A stretch of 48,314 bases of DNA from Candidatus Zixiibacteriota bacterium (GTDB taxonomy: Bacteria > Zixibacteria > MSB-5A5 > GN15 > FEB-12): assembly GCA_028715215.1 (NCBI GenBank), contig JAQUSF010000014.1, positions 1 to 48,314 of the forward strand. The letters run 5' to 3'. This document shows, in pieces, positions 25,833-35,040 of this stretch (its first letter is position 1; each line of letters begins with the position of its first letter). Below the pieces are notes generated by a model. The model was not told the DNA's origin and searched no databases. It was given only the letters and a program-made list of their open reading frames with translations. A program made the position numbers and the translations under genes.

Positions 25833-25883
25833 ATATACGGCTCTTAAAATATATCTAAACTTGGAAATGTCAATTTATTCCTG

Positions 25884-26342
25884 CTATTTTTTTGTAACTT
25901 TAAATAGCTCCACTTCAAAAAACAAGGTGGCATTGGGTGGAATTACACCACCGGCTCCGCGGGCGCCATAACCCAGAGCCGGGGGGATTATAAGTTCTCT
26001 GACACCGCCTACTTTCATCCCCTGTACCCCCTCGTCCCAGCCGCGAATCACCCGGCCGCCGCCAAGCGGGAATTTAAAATACTCGTTGCGGTCACGGGAA
26101 CTGTCAAATTTTACCCCCTTCTGGCCGTCGTTATAAAGCCAGCCGGTATAATGAACCTCAACCTCACTTCCGGCGACCGCCAGGTCACCCGTGCCTGTCT
26201 TTACATCGATATACTTCAGTCCCGAAGCCGTAGTGACCATTTTACCCTTCTCCTCATCGACTTTGTTTTTTGACCCGCACCCGGCCAGTACTACGCTCAA
26301 ACCGAATAAAACCAGAACCGGCCAGCCAGTTGTTTTTTTCAT
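25884..26342 (-). CDS. FKBP-type peptidyl-prolyl isomerase, lipoprotein
   Basis: Catalyses cis-trans isomerisation of prolyl bonds during folding of exported proteins. The 152-aa protein has a lipoprotein signal with lipobox VLAGC (lipid on Cys22), a short linker, then a single FKBP domain: GLKYIDVKTGTG, VEVHYTGWLYNDG, FDSSRDRNEYFKFPLGGGRVIRGWDEGVQGMKVGG and the terminal GVIPPNATLFFEVELFKV, all hallmark FKBP segments. It starts 47 bp after the purA stop and may be the last protein gene of the lon-engB-purA transcript. It is likely anchored facing the periplasm. Confidence 0.93.
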   Translation of the reverse strand: MKKTTGWPVLVLFGLSVVLAGCGSKNKVDEEKGKMVTTASGLKYIDVKTGTGDLAVAGSEVEVHYTGWLYNDGQKGVKFDSSRDRNEYFKFPLGGGRVIRGWDEGVQGMKVGGVRELIIPPALGYGARGAGGVIPPNATLFFEVELFKVTKK

Positions 26343-26389
26343 AAGTTGTTTCCTTAACTATTACGTAAATAGATTCTTTTTATTTCACA

Positions 26390-27664
26390 TTAAATCCGGA
26401 TGGTTTCTTCCCGCCGGGCTCCGGTGGAAACCAGGCAGATAGACACTCCGAGGTCTTCGCAGATAAACTTAAGATAATCCCTGGCTTTTTGGGGCAGGTT
26501 GCCGAATTCGGTCGTTCCGGTAGTATCCGCCTGCCAGCCGGGCAGAGTTTTATAGATTGGCTGGACATGGCTCAACTCGGCCAAATCCAGGGGCACCTCG
26601 CTGAAAATATCACCGTTCAACTTATAGGCGACACAGACCTTGATTTCCGCCAGTTCATCGAGAACGTCAAGCTTGGTAACGGCGATGGAATCGACGCCGT
26701 TAATCCGAACGGCATGGCGCAGGGCCACCAGGTCGAGCCAGCCGCAACGCCGCGGACGGCCGGTGGTGGCACCGTATTCATCTCCCAGCAGGCGGATTTT
26801 TTCCCCGATGTCGTCGACCAGTTCGGTCGGAAACGGCCCGGAACCCACCCGGGTCGTGTAAGCTTTGATAACGCCCACCACCTCGCCAACCATTTTCGGC
26901 CCCACCCCGAGACCCGTCAGCACCCCGCCGACAGTGGTATTGGATGAGGTTGCAAAGGGGTAAGTGCCCAGGTCAACATCGAGCATACACCCCTGCGCCC
27001 CTTCGTACAGAATGACCTTGCCTTCCTTATTGGCTTCGTATAACCGCCGGGAGACATCGACCATCATCGGCCGGAACATCGGCGCCATGGCCTGAAGGTC
27101 ATTGAAAGTTCTCTCCAGGTCGGCGCGTTCATCGGTGGAACCATCGAGATAGCGGGCTTTCATGGTGCGGTTGAACTCAAGTCGCCGTCTAAGTCTTTCC
27201 GGGTTGAAAATATCCACCAGACGGATACCATGCCGGGCGACTTTGTCAATGTAAGCCGGGCCGATTCCCCGCATGGTGGTCCCTATCGACGTAGTGCCGC
27301 GGTTGCCCTCGTCCACGGCATCAATCAGTTTATGATACGGCAGTACCAAATTGGTCGCCGGCGAGATAAACAACCGACCCTGATAATCGATCCCCTCGTT
27401 TTCGAGCAGTTGCAGTTCTTCCTTAAAGGTGAACGGGTCCAGCACGACTCCATTACCGATGAAACATATTTTATCAGGATGAATAATACCCGAAGGAATC
27501 AGGTGGAGGACATATTTTTTATCGCCGACCCGGATTGTATGCCCGGCGTTGGCGCCTCCCTGGAAGCGGGCAATAATATCCGCACCCGCCGCCAGCAAAT
27601 CGACAATCTTGCCCTTGCCTTCGTCCCCCCATTGACATCCGATTACAGCTTTGTGTTTGTTCAT
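26390..27664 (-). CDS. purA: Adenylosuccinate synthetase
   Basis: Joins IMP and aspartate with GTP to form adenylosuccinate, the first step from IMP to AMP. The 424-aa protein has the N-terminal GTP loop QWGDEGKGK with catalytic Asp14 and His42 (NAGHTI), the IMP region GTTSIGTTMRGIGPAY, and GTTGRP-type RPRRCGWLDL in the second half. The ATG at 27664 is chosen over a TTG two codons upstream. It starts 12 bp after the engB stop and has only a weak Shine-Dalgarno sequence, so translational coupling is likely. Confidence 0.97.
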   Translation of the reverse strand: MNKHKAVIGCQWGDEGKGKIVDLLAAGADIIARFQGGANAGHTIRVGDKKYVLHLIPSGIIHPDKICFIGNGVVLDPFTFKEELQLLENEGIDYQGRLFISPATNLVLPYHKLIDAVDEGNRGTTSIGTTMRGIGPAYIDKVARHGIRLVDIFNPERLRRRLEFNRTMKARYLDGSTDERADLERTFNDLQAMAPMFRPMMVDVSRRLYEANKEGKVILYEGAQGCMLDVDLGTYPFATSSNTTVGGVLTGLGVGPKMVGEVVGVIKAYTTRVGSGPFPTELVDDIGEKIRLLGDEYGATTGRPRRCGWLDLVALRHAVRINGVDSIAVTKLDVLDELAEIKVCVAYKLNGDIFSEVPLDLAELSHVQPIYKTLPGWQADTTGTTEFGNLPQKARDYLKFICEDLGVSICLVSTGARREETIRI

Positions 27665-27676
27665 AGCCAACTATCT

Positions 27677-28273
27677 TTAAATTTTCAGGTTTTTTTCCAT
27701 CAATAAATCGCCGACCGCTCCCGCCAGTTCCTTTAGGCCCAAACCGCTTTTGACCGAAAAAGGTATCGCCGGGACACCCAGCTCGGTTTCCACCTGGCGG
27801 ACTTTGCGGTTCAAAAGGTCACGGTTGACTTTATCCGACTTGGTAACCACCGCCAGCACCGGCAACTGCCGTCGTTCCAGCCAGTCGAGCAACTGTAAAT
27901 CCTCCGGGGTGGGATTGCGGCGGCAATCAAGTAACAGTATCAAACCAATCAGTCTTGTTTCCGTCTGCAGGTAATCTTCGATTAATTTCCCCCAGCCGGC
28001 TTTGACTGTCCTGGGTACCTTAGCATAACCATAACCGGGCAAATCCACCAGATAAAATTTCTCGTTGATAAGGTAAAAATTCAAAGAGCGGGTTTTACCG
28101 GGGGTCGAGGATACCTTGGCCAGCTTCCTCTGTCCCAGCAAACGGTTTATAAGAGATGACTTACCGACATTGGAACGACCGGCCACTGCTATCTGAAAAA
28201 GCCTGTCTTGCGGTAGTTGGCGAAGGTCATAATACGACCCGACAAATATCGAATTAAAATTATAAGTGACTAT
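27677..28273 (-). CDS. engB: Ribosome biogenesis GTPase EngB/YsxC, start codon non-canonical or disrupted
   Basis: GTPase needed for assembly of the large ribosomal subunit. G1 is GRSNVGKSS, G3 DLPGYGYAKV, G4 TKSD and G5 FSVKSGLG. The first canonical start in frame is a GTG at 28186, which would begin only two residues before G1 and delete the first beta strand. The frame stays open upstream to 28276 and encodes FVGSYYDLRQLP and FQIAVAGRS, which align gap-free with E. coli YihA (FVMSAPDIRHLP, EVAFAGRS). No ATG, GTG, TTG or CTG is available there. An ATA at 28273 lies 8 nt after AGGGG and would give 198 aa, the normal length. Either initiation uses ATA or a base is missing near 28270-28280, where an ATG sits in the adjacent frame. 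Confidence 0.88.
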   Translation of the reverse strand: MVTYNFNSIFVGSYYDLRQLPQDRLFQIAVAGRSNVGKSSLINRLLGQRKLAKVSSTPGKTRSLNFYLINEKFYLVDLPGYGYAKVPRTVKAGWGKLIEDYLQTETRLIGLILLLDCRRNPTPEDLQLLDWLERRQLPVLAVVTKSDKVNRDLLNRKVRQVETELGVPAIPFSVKSGLGLKELAGAVGDLLMEKNLKI

Positions 28274-28330
28274 CTCTCATACCCCTGTTTTCGACTCCTC
28301 CCGGTAAACACTGTGCCGGGAGCCTGGAAT

Positions 28331-30730
28331 TCAGCTCAAACCCTGTTCAAGTCGAGGCTTCATCTTTACCCGATGATTGACGTAAGGCGATACGGTCATG
28401 GCCAGTTGCAGGACCTCGCTGGTTCGGCGAACGAAATGAAGCTTCATCCCTTTTAAGAGTTCCGGTGGAAGTTCCGCGATGTCTTTGCGATTCTTTTCCG
28501 GAAGAATTATTTCCATAATGCCCATTCTTTTAGCGGCTAAAAGTTTTTCATTAAGGCCGCCGATAGGCAGGATATCGTCCGTCAGGGTAATTTCCCCCGT
28601 CATCGCCCGGTCGGTCTTAACCGGAATGCCGGTCAGGGTGGAAAGCATCGCGGTCAACACCGTCACTCCCGCCGAGGGACCGTCTTTAGGCACGGCTCCC
28701 TCCGGAATATGGACATGTAAATCGAGTTTTTCATAGAAATTTTCATCCAGTCCGAACTGCCCGGCATGGTTGCGAATATACGACAGGGCGGCCGTGGCCG
28801 ACTCCCGCAGGACATCGCCCAGCGACCCTGTCAGGGTAAGAGTGGCTTTACCTTTCATCGGCACCACTTCAACCGGCAGGACATCACCGCCCATCTCGGT
28901 CCAGGCCAGGCCGACGGCGTAACCGACAGTCGGTTCTGTCTTGATATTAGTCTCGGTGTATTTTCTGGCCCCCAGCAGCCGGGCCACCCGGGCTTTATCA
29001 AAGACCAGGCGACGGATTTTTTTACCTTCCGCCACCTCAATTGCCACCTTGCGAAGCATACTGCCCAGCAACCGTTCCAGTTCCCGGACACCGGCTTCGC
29101 GGGTATAGTAACGAATTATTTCATAGATAGCGTCGTCGCGAAGTTCAATCTTTACTTTTTGCAGACCCACTGCCTTCATCAGTTTGGGAAAGAGAAAATC
29201 ACGGGCTATAGCCGCTTTCTCAAAATCAAGATACCCCGGCAGGTTAATTATTTCCATGCGGTCTTTCAGCGGCGTTGGAATCGATGCCGTGGAATTAGCC
29301 GTCGTGATAAAAAGGATATTGGAAAGGTCGAATTCCACCTCGATGTAGTTATCCGAAAAAGTATTGTTCTGTTCCGGGTCCAGAACTTCCAACAGCGCCG
29401 AAGCCGGGTCACCCCTGAAATCCTTGCCGATTTTATCGACCTCATCGAGCAGGAAAACCGGGTTGGAGGATTCAGCTTTTTTCACCGACTGGATAATCCG
29501 TCCCGGAAGAGCCCCTATATAGGTGCGGCGGTGTCCTCTGATTTCGGCTTCGTCATGAATTCCGCCAAGGGACATCCGGACGAATTTACGGTCCAGAGCG
29601 CGGGCGACGGACCGTCCCACCGACGTCTTGCCCACCCCGGGCGGTCCCACCAGGCAGAGAATCGGTCCTTTGACCTTGCCCGCCAGCCGAATGACCGCCA
29701 GGTGTTCCAGAATTCTCTTTTTAGGCTTTTCCAGGCCGAAATGGTCGCCGTCAAGAATCGCCTTTACCTCCTTAAAATCAGTGCGGTCTTGGGTGAGTAT
29801 ATTCCAGGGCAGGTTCAACAACCATTCTATATAGGTACGCAGAACACCGGATTCCGCAGAAAACGGGTGCATCCGTGATAACTTTCGTATCTCATCCTGT
29901 GCCCGGGTCTTCACTTCCGCCGGGTACTCGTGGCGGGTCAGCATATCCAGAAGGTCATCCACTTCGTTGGACTGGTCGTCTCCCTGCCCCAGCTCGTCTT
30001 TTATAGCCTTAAGCTGTTGCTGCAGGTAAAACTCCCTCTGGTTTTTGGACATCGATTCCCGCACCGACCCGTCAATTTTCTGCTCTATCTTGAGAATCTC
30101 AATCTCTTCCTTGATAACCTTCGTCAGCATTTTGAAACTGTTGATGACATTAGCGGTTTCAAGTATTTTCTGCTTGACCTCTATTTTCTGCAGGATATGG
30201 GCGGATATGGTATCCGCCAGCTGATGGTATTTCTCGATAGCGGTTATTGACACCAGGACCTCATCGGGAATACGCCGGTTCAACCGGACATACTCGGCGA
30301 ACAGTTCCGAAACCGTCCGCGACATGGCCTCCATCTCCTTATCATCACTGTTCGCCTGGGGTTTGAGAATACTTATGCGGGCTTGCAGGAAATTATTTTT
30401 CTTTACCATCTCTTCAAGCCGCGCCCGCACCAGACCCTCGACCAGCACTTTCAACGTGCCGTTGGGCATTTTCATAACCTGCAGGATACGGGCTACCACC
30501 CCCATCGGGTAAAGGTCCTCAAACTGGGGTTCTTCCACAAGTGAGGAACGCTGAGCCACCAGAAACAGATGCCGGTCCCGGACCATCGCCTCCTGCAAAG
30601 CATTAATGGTGACTTTACGCCCGATAAGCAGGGGATAAATCATATACGGAAACATCACCACATCTCGCAGCGGCACCACCGGCAGCTGGTTTTTGACATC
30701 GATAAATTCCGAATTATGCTTAATTTTCAT
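28331..30730 (-). CDS. lon: ATP-dependent protease Lon
   Basis: Cytoplasmic AAA+ protease for misfolded and regulatory proteins. The 799-aa protein has the normal Lon layout: N-terminal LON domain (LPVVPLRDVVMFPYM, about 14-210), coiled middle with REFYLQQQLKAI, AAA+ module with Walker A GPPGVGKTS and Walker B VFLLDEVDKIG, and the C-terminal protease with the catalytic Ser in PKDGPSAGVT and the Lys in GLNEKLLAA. The LonA type is clear: there is no membrane segment. It is followed by engB and purA on the same strand with gaps of 57 and 12 bp. Confidence 0.97.
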   Translation of the reverse strand: MKIKHNSEFIDVKNQLPVVPLRDVVMFPYMIYPLLIGRKVTINALQEAMVRDRHLFLVAQRSSLVEEPQFEDLYPMGVVARILQVMKMPNGTLKVLVEGLVRARLEEMVKKNNFLQARISILKPQANSDDKEMEAMSRTVSELFAEYVRLNRRIPDEVLVSITAIEKYHQLADTISAHILQKIEVKQKILETANVINSFKMLTKVIKEEIEILKIEQKIDGSVRESMSKNQREFYLQQQLKAIKDELGQGDDQSNEVDDLLDMLTRHEYPAEVKTRAQDEIRKLSRMHPFSAESGVLRTYIEWLLNLPWNILTQDRTDFKEVKAILDGDHFGLEKPKKRILEHLAVIRLAGKVKGPILCLVGPPGVGKTSVGRSVARALDRKFVRMSLGGIHDEAEIRGHRRTYIGALPGRIIQSVKKAESSNPVFLLDEVDKIGKDFRGDPASALLEVLDPEQNNTFSDNYIEVEFDLSNILFITTANSTASIPTPLKDRMEIINLPGYLDFEKAAIARDFLFPKLMKAVGLQKVKIELRDDAIYEIIRYYTREAGVRELERLLGSMLRKVAIEVAEGKKIRRLVFDKARVARLLGARKYTETNIKTEPTVGYAVGLAWTEMGGDVLPVEVVPMKGKATLTLTGSLGDVLRESATAALSYIRNHAGQFGLDENFYEKLDLHVHIPEGAVPKDGPSAGVTVLTAMLSTLTGIPVKTDRAMTGEITLTDDILPIGGLNEKLLAAKRMGIMEIILPEKNRKDIAELPPELLKGMKLHFVRRTSEVLQLAMTVSPYVNHRVKMKPRLEQGLS

Positions 30731-30876
30731 ATAAACCCGGTTTAAAAACTACCATTAACTTCAAACCTAATAAAATAACTAATTCCTCTGAAAAGGTAAA
30801 TAACTTTTTAGGCGAGACCTAAGTATTTGCAATAGAATGTATTGAAACAAAACGTCGGCGGGGATAAGGCTGACAA

Positions 30877-31815
30877 CTACCTGTAAAAGGTAGATACAAC
30901 CAGCCAGAAAATTATAAGTAAAACAACCAGGATGGATATAAGAGCATAAGTGCGCGGCGATTGGTGTCTGGGTTGTTTTTCAAAATTATCCACTCGTTCG
31001 AAATGATAGGCCAGCATGGCTTTTAATGTCACCAGAAGCTCCTCGTCATCCCGAAACCGGTCCCGGACATTCTTGGACAGAAGTTTTTCTATCAAGAGAC
31101 GGCCGTCGGGCGGCACCTGACCTGTCGGCGACATGACCGCAAAATCAGGTTCCTCGGTCCGGATGGCGTTAAATAATTCCTTACGGCTTTGACCTTCAAA
31201 AGGCCTTTTGCCGGTAAGCATTTCGTAAAATACGACCCCCAGCGAAAACAGGTCGGAGTACTGGTCCTCGAGCTTATTCTCCGTCTGCTCGGGCGAGAGA
31301 TAAAAATCATAGGCCGAAGGTGGTTGTTCATCGCCGATATTATCCAGCTTTCCCGGCAAACCGAAATTGACCAGCCTGATTTTCTTCTTTTCATCGATGA
31401 CGATATTTTGTGAACATATACTGCGGTGAACCACCATCACCTCGTGTGCCGCCTTCAAGCCGGTCACAATCTGTATGGCATAATTTAAAAAGAGGGCATA
31501 TGAAAATGTGTCTCCGGCGATGATATCTTTCAGCGTCCGGCCCTCGATATACTCCCGGATGATAAAGAGTTTTCCCTCGGCCTCCTCCAGCGCATATAAG
31601 CGGGCAATATGGTCATGGTCGATTTCGGCCAGTTTCTGCATATCAGCGGCAAAACGGTTGCGAAAGGCATCGCTTAACGCCAGAGCCGGACTTAGAAATT
31701 CAATCATGACCACCCGGTCAAGACCGCTGTCCCAGGCCAGATAATACTCGCCGTACTTGCCGTCACCCAGCTTCTTGTCGAGATTGTAATGGAGAATTTT
31801 ATCCAACGACAACAA
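30877..31815 (-). CDS. Membrane-anchored serine/threonine pseudokinase
   Basis: A 312-aa protein with a bacterial Hanks-type kinase fold and a C-terminal transmembrane helix (ALISILVVLLIIFWLVV, about 293-309). The glycine loop LGDGKYGEYYLA (16-27), HRxxxxxN with Asn137, SPEQ (174-177) and DLFSLGVVFYEMLTG are kept. The three catalytic residues are not: the VAIK lysine is Glu39 (VVMIEF), the HRD aspartate is Ser132 (HRS) and the DFG aspartate is Asn150 (NFG). Phosphotransfer is therefore not expected; ligand or partner binding is more likely. No extracellular domain follows the helix, only a few residues. It is upstream of lon on the same strand with a 146-bp gap. Its partner is unknown. Confidence 0.88.
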   Translation of the reverse strand: MLSLDKILHYNLDKKLGDGKYGEYYLAWDSGLDRVVMIEFLSPALALSDAFRNRFAADMQKLAEIDHDHIARLYALEEAEGKLFIIREYIEGRTLKDIIAGDTFSYALFLNYAIQIVTGLKAAHEVMVVHRSICSQNIVIDEKKKIRLVNFGLPGKLDNIGDEQPPSAYDFYLSPEQTENKLEDQYSDLFSLGVVFYEMLTGKRPFEGQSRKELFNAIRTEEPDFAVMSPTGQVPPDGRLLIEKLLSKNVRDRFRDDEELLVTLKAMLAYHFERVDNFEKQPRHQSPRTYALISILVVLLIIFWLVVSTFYR

Positions 31816-32058
31816 ACCTTTTATCAGTTACACACTATCATGAATATTATCGGCAAAACTCCGCTTTTCCTGAAATCACCGAATAAACTCCGGTAAAACA
31901 TACTCTTTTTACAATTTAAAAACTGTTTCTAAGGGTGGGCGAGGTCCCCTCAGGTACTATTTCTCTCGTTCTAATGCATTTCATTTAAGAAAAAATCCCA
32001 TTGACTTTAAAAGAACAGCTACCCTGTTGTAACGGGCACACCCCATTTGCCCGGTGAT
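31816..32058. other. Intergenic, no gene seen
   Basis: A+T-rich spacer between the pcrA terminator and the pseudokinase start. It should contain the pseudokinase promoter. A short GAGG/CCTC inverted repeat near 31950 is the only structure noted. Confidence 0.4.
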
Positions 32059-32091
32059 AAAAAAAGTTGGTGTACGAGGATGTACACCAAC
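32059..32091 (-). terminator. Intrinsic terminator of pcrA
   Basis: On the minus strand a perfect 10-bp stem (GTTGGTGTAC with GTACACCAAC, 6-nt loop) is followed by seven T. It begins 19 bp after the pcrA stop. Confidence 0.9.
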
Positions 32092-32110
32092 CACAGAATA
32101 AAAAATCCCC

Positions 32111-34288
32111 TCACCCGATTACCTTCAGCTTGGCGAATTTGGCCATGATTTTCTTGACACCAATACCGGAAAACATTATCTCCAGGCGCAATGATTCCCC
32201 GAATCCCTCCGCCTTGATTATCTTTCCCCGCCCGAAAGTCGGGTGCTGGACAATCCGCCCCTCTCTCATCAGCTCATCTTCCTCATACTCATAATGTACC
32301 CCCGAAAGCTGTTCATGTTTCTTACCCGAAAAGACCGTCTGCTCCGGGGTATAGACGCGCATGGTACGCAGGTCCCGGATTTCCAGAAGGTCGGTGTCGA
32401 TTTCCCTGATAAAGCGCGAGGGTATCGATTCCACCTCGCCGAACCGAAAACGGGTGGTGGCACTGGACAGAAACAGTCTTTTGCGGGCGCGCGTGGCCGC
32501 TACGTAAAACAACCGCCGCTCTTCTTCGAGCTCGGCCGGTTCTGTTATCGCCCGTTGCAGGGGAAACAATCCTTCCTCCAGCCCGACGATATAAACATTG
32601 TCAAACTCCAGCCCCTTGGCAGTATGGATTGTCATCATGGTCAGCTTATTCTCAATATCTTTGTACTGGTCAACACTGGTAAAAAGCGATATTTCGGCGA
32701 GGTATTTATCCAGATACGGTTCGGCTTCAGCTCGGGCATACTCCGCCGCCCCCTCGATAAAAGCCTCGATATTTTCCACCCGCGTCGGCCCGGTGACTTT
32801 GTCTTCTTCGAGAAGAACCGCTATCAGGTCAAGGTCCTCCACCAGATCCTGTATCAAAATATCCACCGGGGTAGTGTCTTTCAGGGCGCGGTATTTTTCG
32901 ATAAGCGCCACATAAGATTCAAAACGCTTGTCCTTACCGGCAAGCGCCGGCAGGTTTCCGCTTTTCCGGGCTATTTCATAATAAGTAACCCTGTTTTGCC
33001 GGGCCAGCTCGGTGACGTCGCTGATGGTTTTCGCCCCGATACCGCGCCGGGGATAATTTATCGTACGTTCGAACGAAATATCATCCCGGGGATTGGCAAT
33101 CATCCGCAGGTACGCCGTCAGGTCCTTGATTTCCTTACGTTCGTAAAACGAAATCCCGCCAACTATCTGGTAGGGGATATCATGCCGCCGCAACTGCTCC
33201 TCGAACGGCCGCGACTGGGCGTTGGTGCGATAAAGGATGACCGTCTCTTTCAAATCCTGACCGTTGTGGTGATAACCGATGGTCTCGATAACGCGAGCGG
33301 CTTCTTCCTCGGCCGAATCGACCAGTAACAGTTGTACCGGTTCCCCGCCTTCGATGTCGGTCCAGAGGGTTTTCTCCTTGCGCAGGGCATTATTCTTGAT
33401 AACCGCCGACGCCGTACGTAAAATAACGCGGGTCGAACGATAATTACGCTCCAGTTTGATTATCCGGGCGCCGGGAAAGTCTTTCTCGAAATTAAGAATA
33501 TTACTGATATCCGCCCCGCGCCAGCCGTAAATCGACTGGTCCTCATCGCCCACCACGCAGATATTGTGATGCTCGCCCAGAAGGTGCTTTAAGAGAAGAT
33601 ACTGAACATGGTTGGTGTCCTGATATTCATCGACAAGAAGGTATTTAAAACGGGAGCGGTATTTATTGCCGACGGTTTCATTTTCCCTCAGCAACAGGAC
33701 AGTATTGACAAGAAGGTCGTCGAAATCCATGCAGTTGAAAGCCCGCAGGCGGTTCTGGTAAAGTCGATAAATTGCCGCCGTGCGGGATTCGAAATACCCC
33801 GACGCCCCTTCGGCAAATTTCTCCGAACTAATCAGCTTATTTTTAGCATCGGATATCTTTTTCTGCTGTGCCCGGGACGGAAATTGATTCTCCAGAAATC
33901 CGAGCTCTTTGATACAGTTTTTAACCAGGGTCAGCGAATCGATATCATCAAATATGGTAAAATGAGAATTAAAACCGAGATGTTGCGCTTCGATACGAAG
34001 CAGCCTGGCACAGAACGAATGAAAGGTGGAAACATTCATCTCGGGTACCGGGCCGCCCATGAGCGCCTCGACCCGGCTTTTCATTTCCCCGGCGGCTTTA
34101 TTGGTGAAAGTCACGGCCAGTATCTCGTGCGGGTGCGCCAGCCGCTGTTGCAGAAGGTACGCCAGGCGGCGTGTCAACACCCGCGTTTTCCCCGAACCGG
34201 CTCCGGCAATTACCAGAAGCGGACCCGCGGCGGTGGTTACCGCGGCATACTGGGCTTCGTTCAAATCCTGTAAAAGTCGATTAGTCAT
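32111..34288 (-). CDS. pcrA: DNA helicase PcrA/UvrD family
   Basis: ATP-dependent 3'-5' DNA helicase for repair and removal of replication or transcription blocks. The 725-aa SF1A protein shows the Q motif LNEAQYAAV, Walker A AGAGSGKT, motif Ia TFTNKAAGEM, motif II VDEYQDTN, motif III GDEDQSIYGWRGA, motif IV RNYRST, motif V TIHTAKGLEFDNVYIVG and motif VI VAATRARKRL. The C-terminus has VQHPTFGRGKIIKAEG, the beta-strand module found at the end of PcrA and UvrD that binds RNA polymerase in PcrA. AAGGTG precedes the ATG. The gene has its own terminator. Confidence 0.95.
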   Translation of the reverse strand: MTNRLLQDLNEAQYAAVTTAAGPLLVIAGAGSGKTRVLTRRLAYLLQQRLAHPHEILAVTFTNKAAGEMKSRVEALMGGPVPEMNVSTFHSFCARLLRIEAQHLGFNSHFTIFDDIDSLTLVKNCIKELGFLENQFPSRAQQKKISDAKNKLISSEKFAEGASGYFESRTAAIYRLYQNRLRAFNCMDFDDLLVNTVLLLRENETVGNKYRSRFKYLLVDEYQDTNHVQYLLLKHLLGEHHNICVVGDEDQSIYGWRGADISNILNFEKDFPGARIIKLERNYRSTRVILRTASAVIKNNALRKEKTLWTDIEGGEPVQLLLVDSAEEEAARVIETIGYHHNGQDLKETVILYRTNAQSRPFEEQLRRHDIPYQIVGGISFYERKEIKDLTAYLRMIANPRDDISFERTINYPRRGIGAKTISDVTELARQNRVTYYEIARKSGNLPALAGKDKRFESYVALIEKYRALKDTTPVDILIQDLVEDLDLIAVLLEEDKVTGPTRVENIEAFIEGAAEYARAEAEPYLDKYLAEISLFTSVDQYKDIENKLTMMTIHTAKGLEFDNVYIVGLEEGLFPLQRAITEPAELEEERRLFYVAATRARKRLFLSSATTRFRFGEVESIPSRFIREIDTDLLEIRDLRTMRVYTPEQTVFSGKKHEQLSGVHYEYEEDELMREGRIVQHPTFGRGKIIKAEGFGESLRLEIMFSGIGVKKIMAKFAKLKVIG

Positions 34289-34377
34289 AAAATCACCTTA
34301 CCGGCCGACCGGGAGCAAAAAAACGACAAGGCGTCCGGGAAATCGTAAATATTTTAATCCCCATAGTCATATTTAAG

Positions 34378-34406
34378 AATAAAAAAAGCCTCACTGCGAG
34401 GCTTTT
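34378..34406 (-). terminator. Intrinsic terminator of the STAS gene
   Basis: On the minus strand a 9-bp stem (AAAAGCCTC with GAGGCTTTT, 5-nt loop) runs into a stretch of seven T. Confidence 0.85.
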
Positions 34407-34426
34407 CAAAATCATCTGTCCGGGTG

Positions 34427-34762
34427 TTATTTGAACGACTTGAGGGCTTCTTTCCGGCTGTCATAATGTTCAAAAACCGTAATAAGGCGGGTGATTGTCA
34501 GAACCGATTCGATTTTCGTAATATTAGCCAGCACCAGACGGCCGCCGGCATTCTTGACGGTCGTGAAAGCCGATATCAACATCCCCAGCCCGATCGAGTT
34601 CATCCAGTCAACTTTGGCCAGGTCAATCACAAATTTCTTTTTATTCAGCGTTATATACTCGTGAATCTTGCCGTGAAACATAGTGGTTTCTTCACCACCC
34701 ATAATCTTTCCGGAAACATCCAGAACCACAATATCATTCTCCAAAAAATCTTCGAATTTCAT
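34427..34762 (-). CDS. STAS-domain protein, anti-sigma-factor-antagonist type
   Basis: A 111-aa single STAS domain. The ATG at 34762 is 9 nt from AGGA and is preferred over a GTG two codons upstream. The sequence has VVLDVSGKI, FVIDLAKVDWMNSIGLGMLI with Ser56 at the position phosphorylated by anti-sigma kinases in SpoIIAA and RsbV, and LVLANI. Such proteins act in partner-switching control with an HATPase kinase/anti-sigma factor; no such partner is in this window. It stands alone with its own terminator and is divergent from the TauE gene. Confidence 0.88.
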   Translation of the reverse strand: MKFEDFLENDIVVLDVSGKIMGGEETTMFHGKIHEYITLNKKKFVIDLAKVDWMNSIGLGMLISAFTTVKNAGGRLVLANITKIESVLTITRLITVFEHYDSRKEALKSFK

Positions 34763-35040
34763 CAGCACCTATCCTTTAATTAAATTATTACCCATTCCTA
34801 TAAGTTATAAATATAAGCTTCATTGGTACAACAGAAAATATATAAATTTAATCCATGCAAAATACCTTCCGGGCGGTAAAAAGCAAGCTGTTTTTTAAGG
34901 CCTTCAAATCCTCTTTTAAATAAAATAATCCGTTTAAGGCCACATAGTTCTATAGAATTCTGTTGTAAAAAGAACCTTTTCAAGCTATATAAACGGCGGA
35001 ATATAAAAAAACCTGATATCAGGTCTGACAACGGGTTAAT

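Noticed and set aside
28186-28188. GTG as the start of engB
   Set aside because: It would remove the first strand of the GTPase fold and a conserved N-terminal segment that is still encoded upstream in frame.
28766-29878. 370-codon plus-strand open frame opposite lon
   Set aside because: Antisense to the conserved AAA+ and protease domains of Lon; no similarity to any family.
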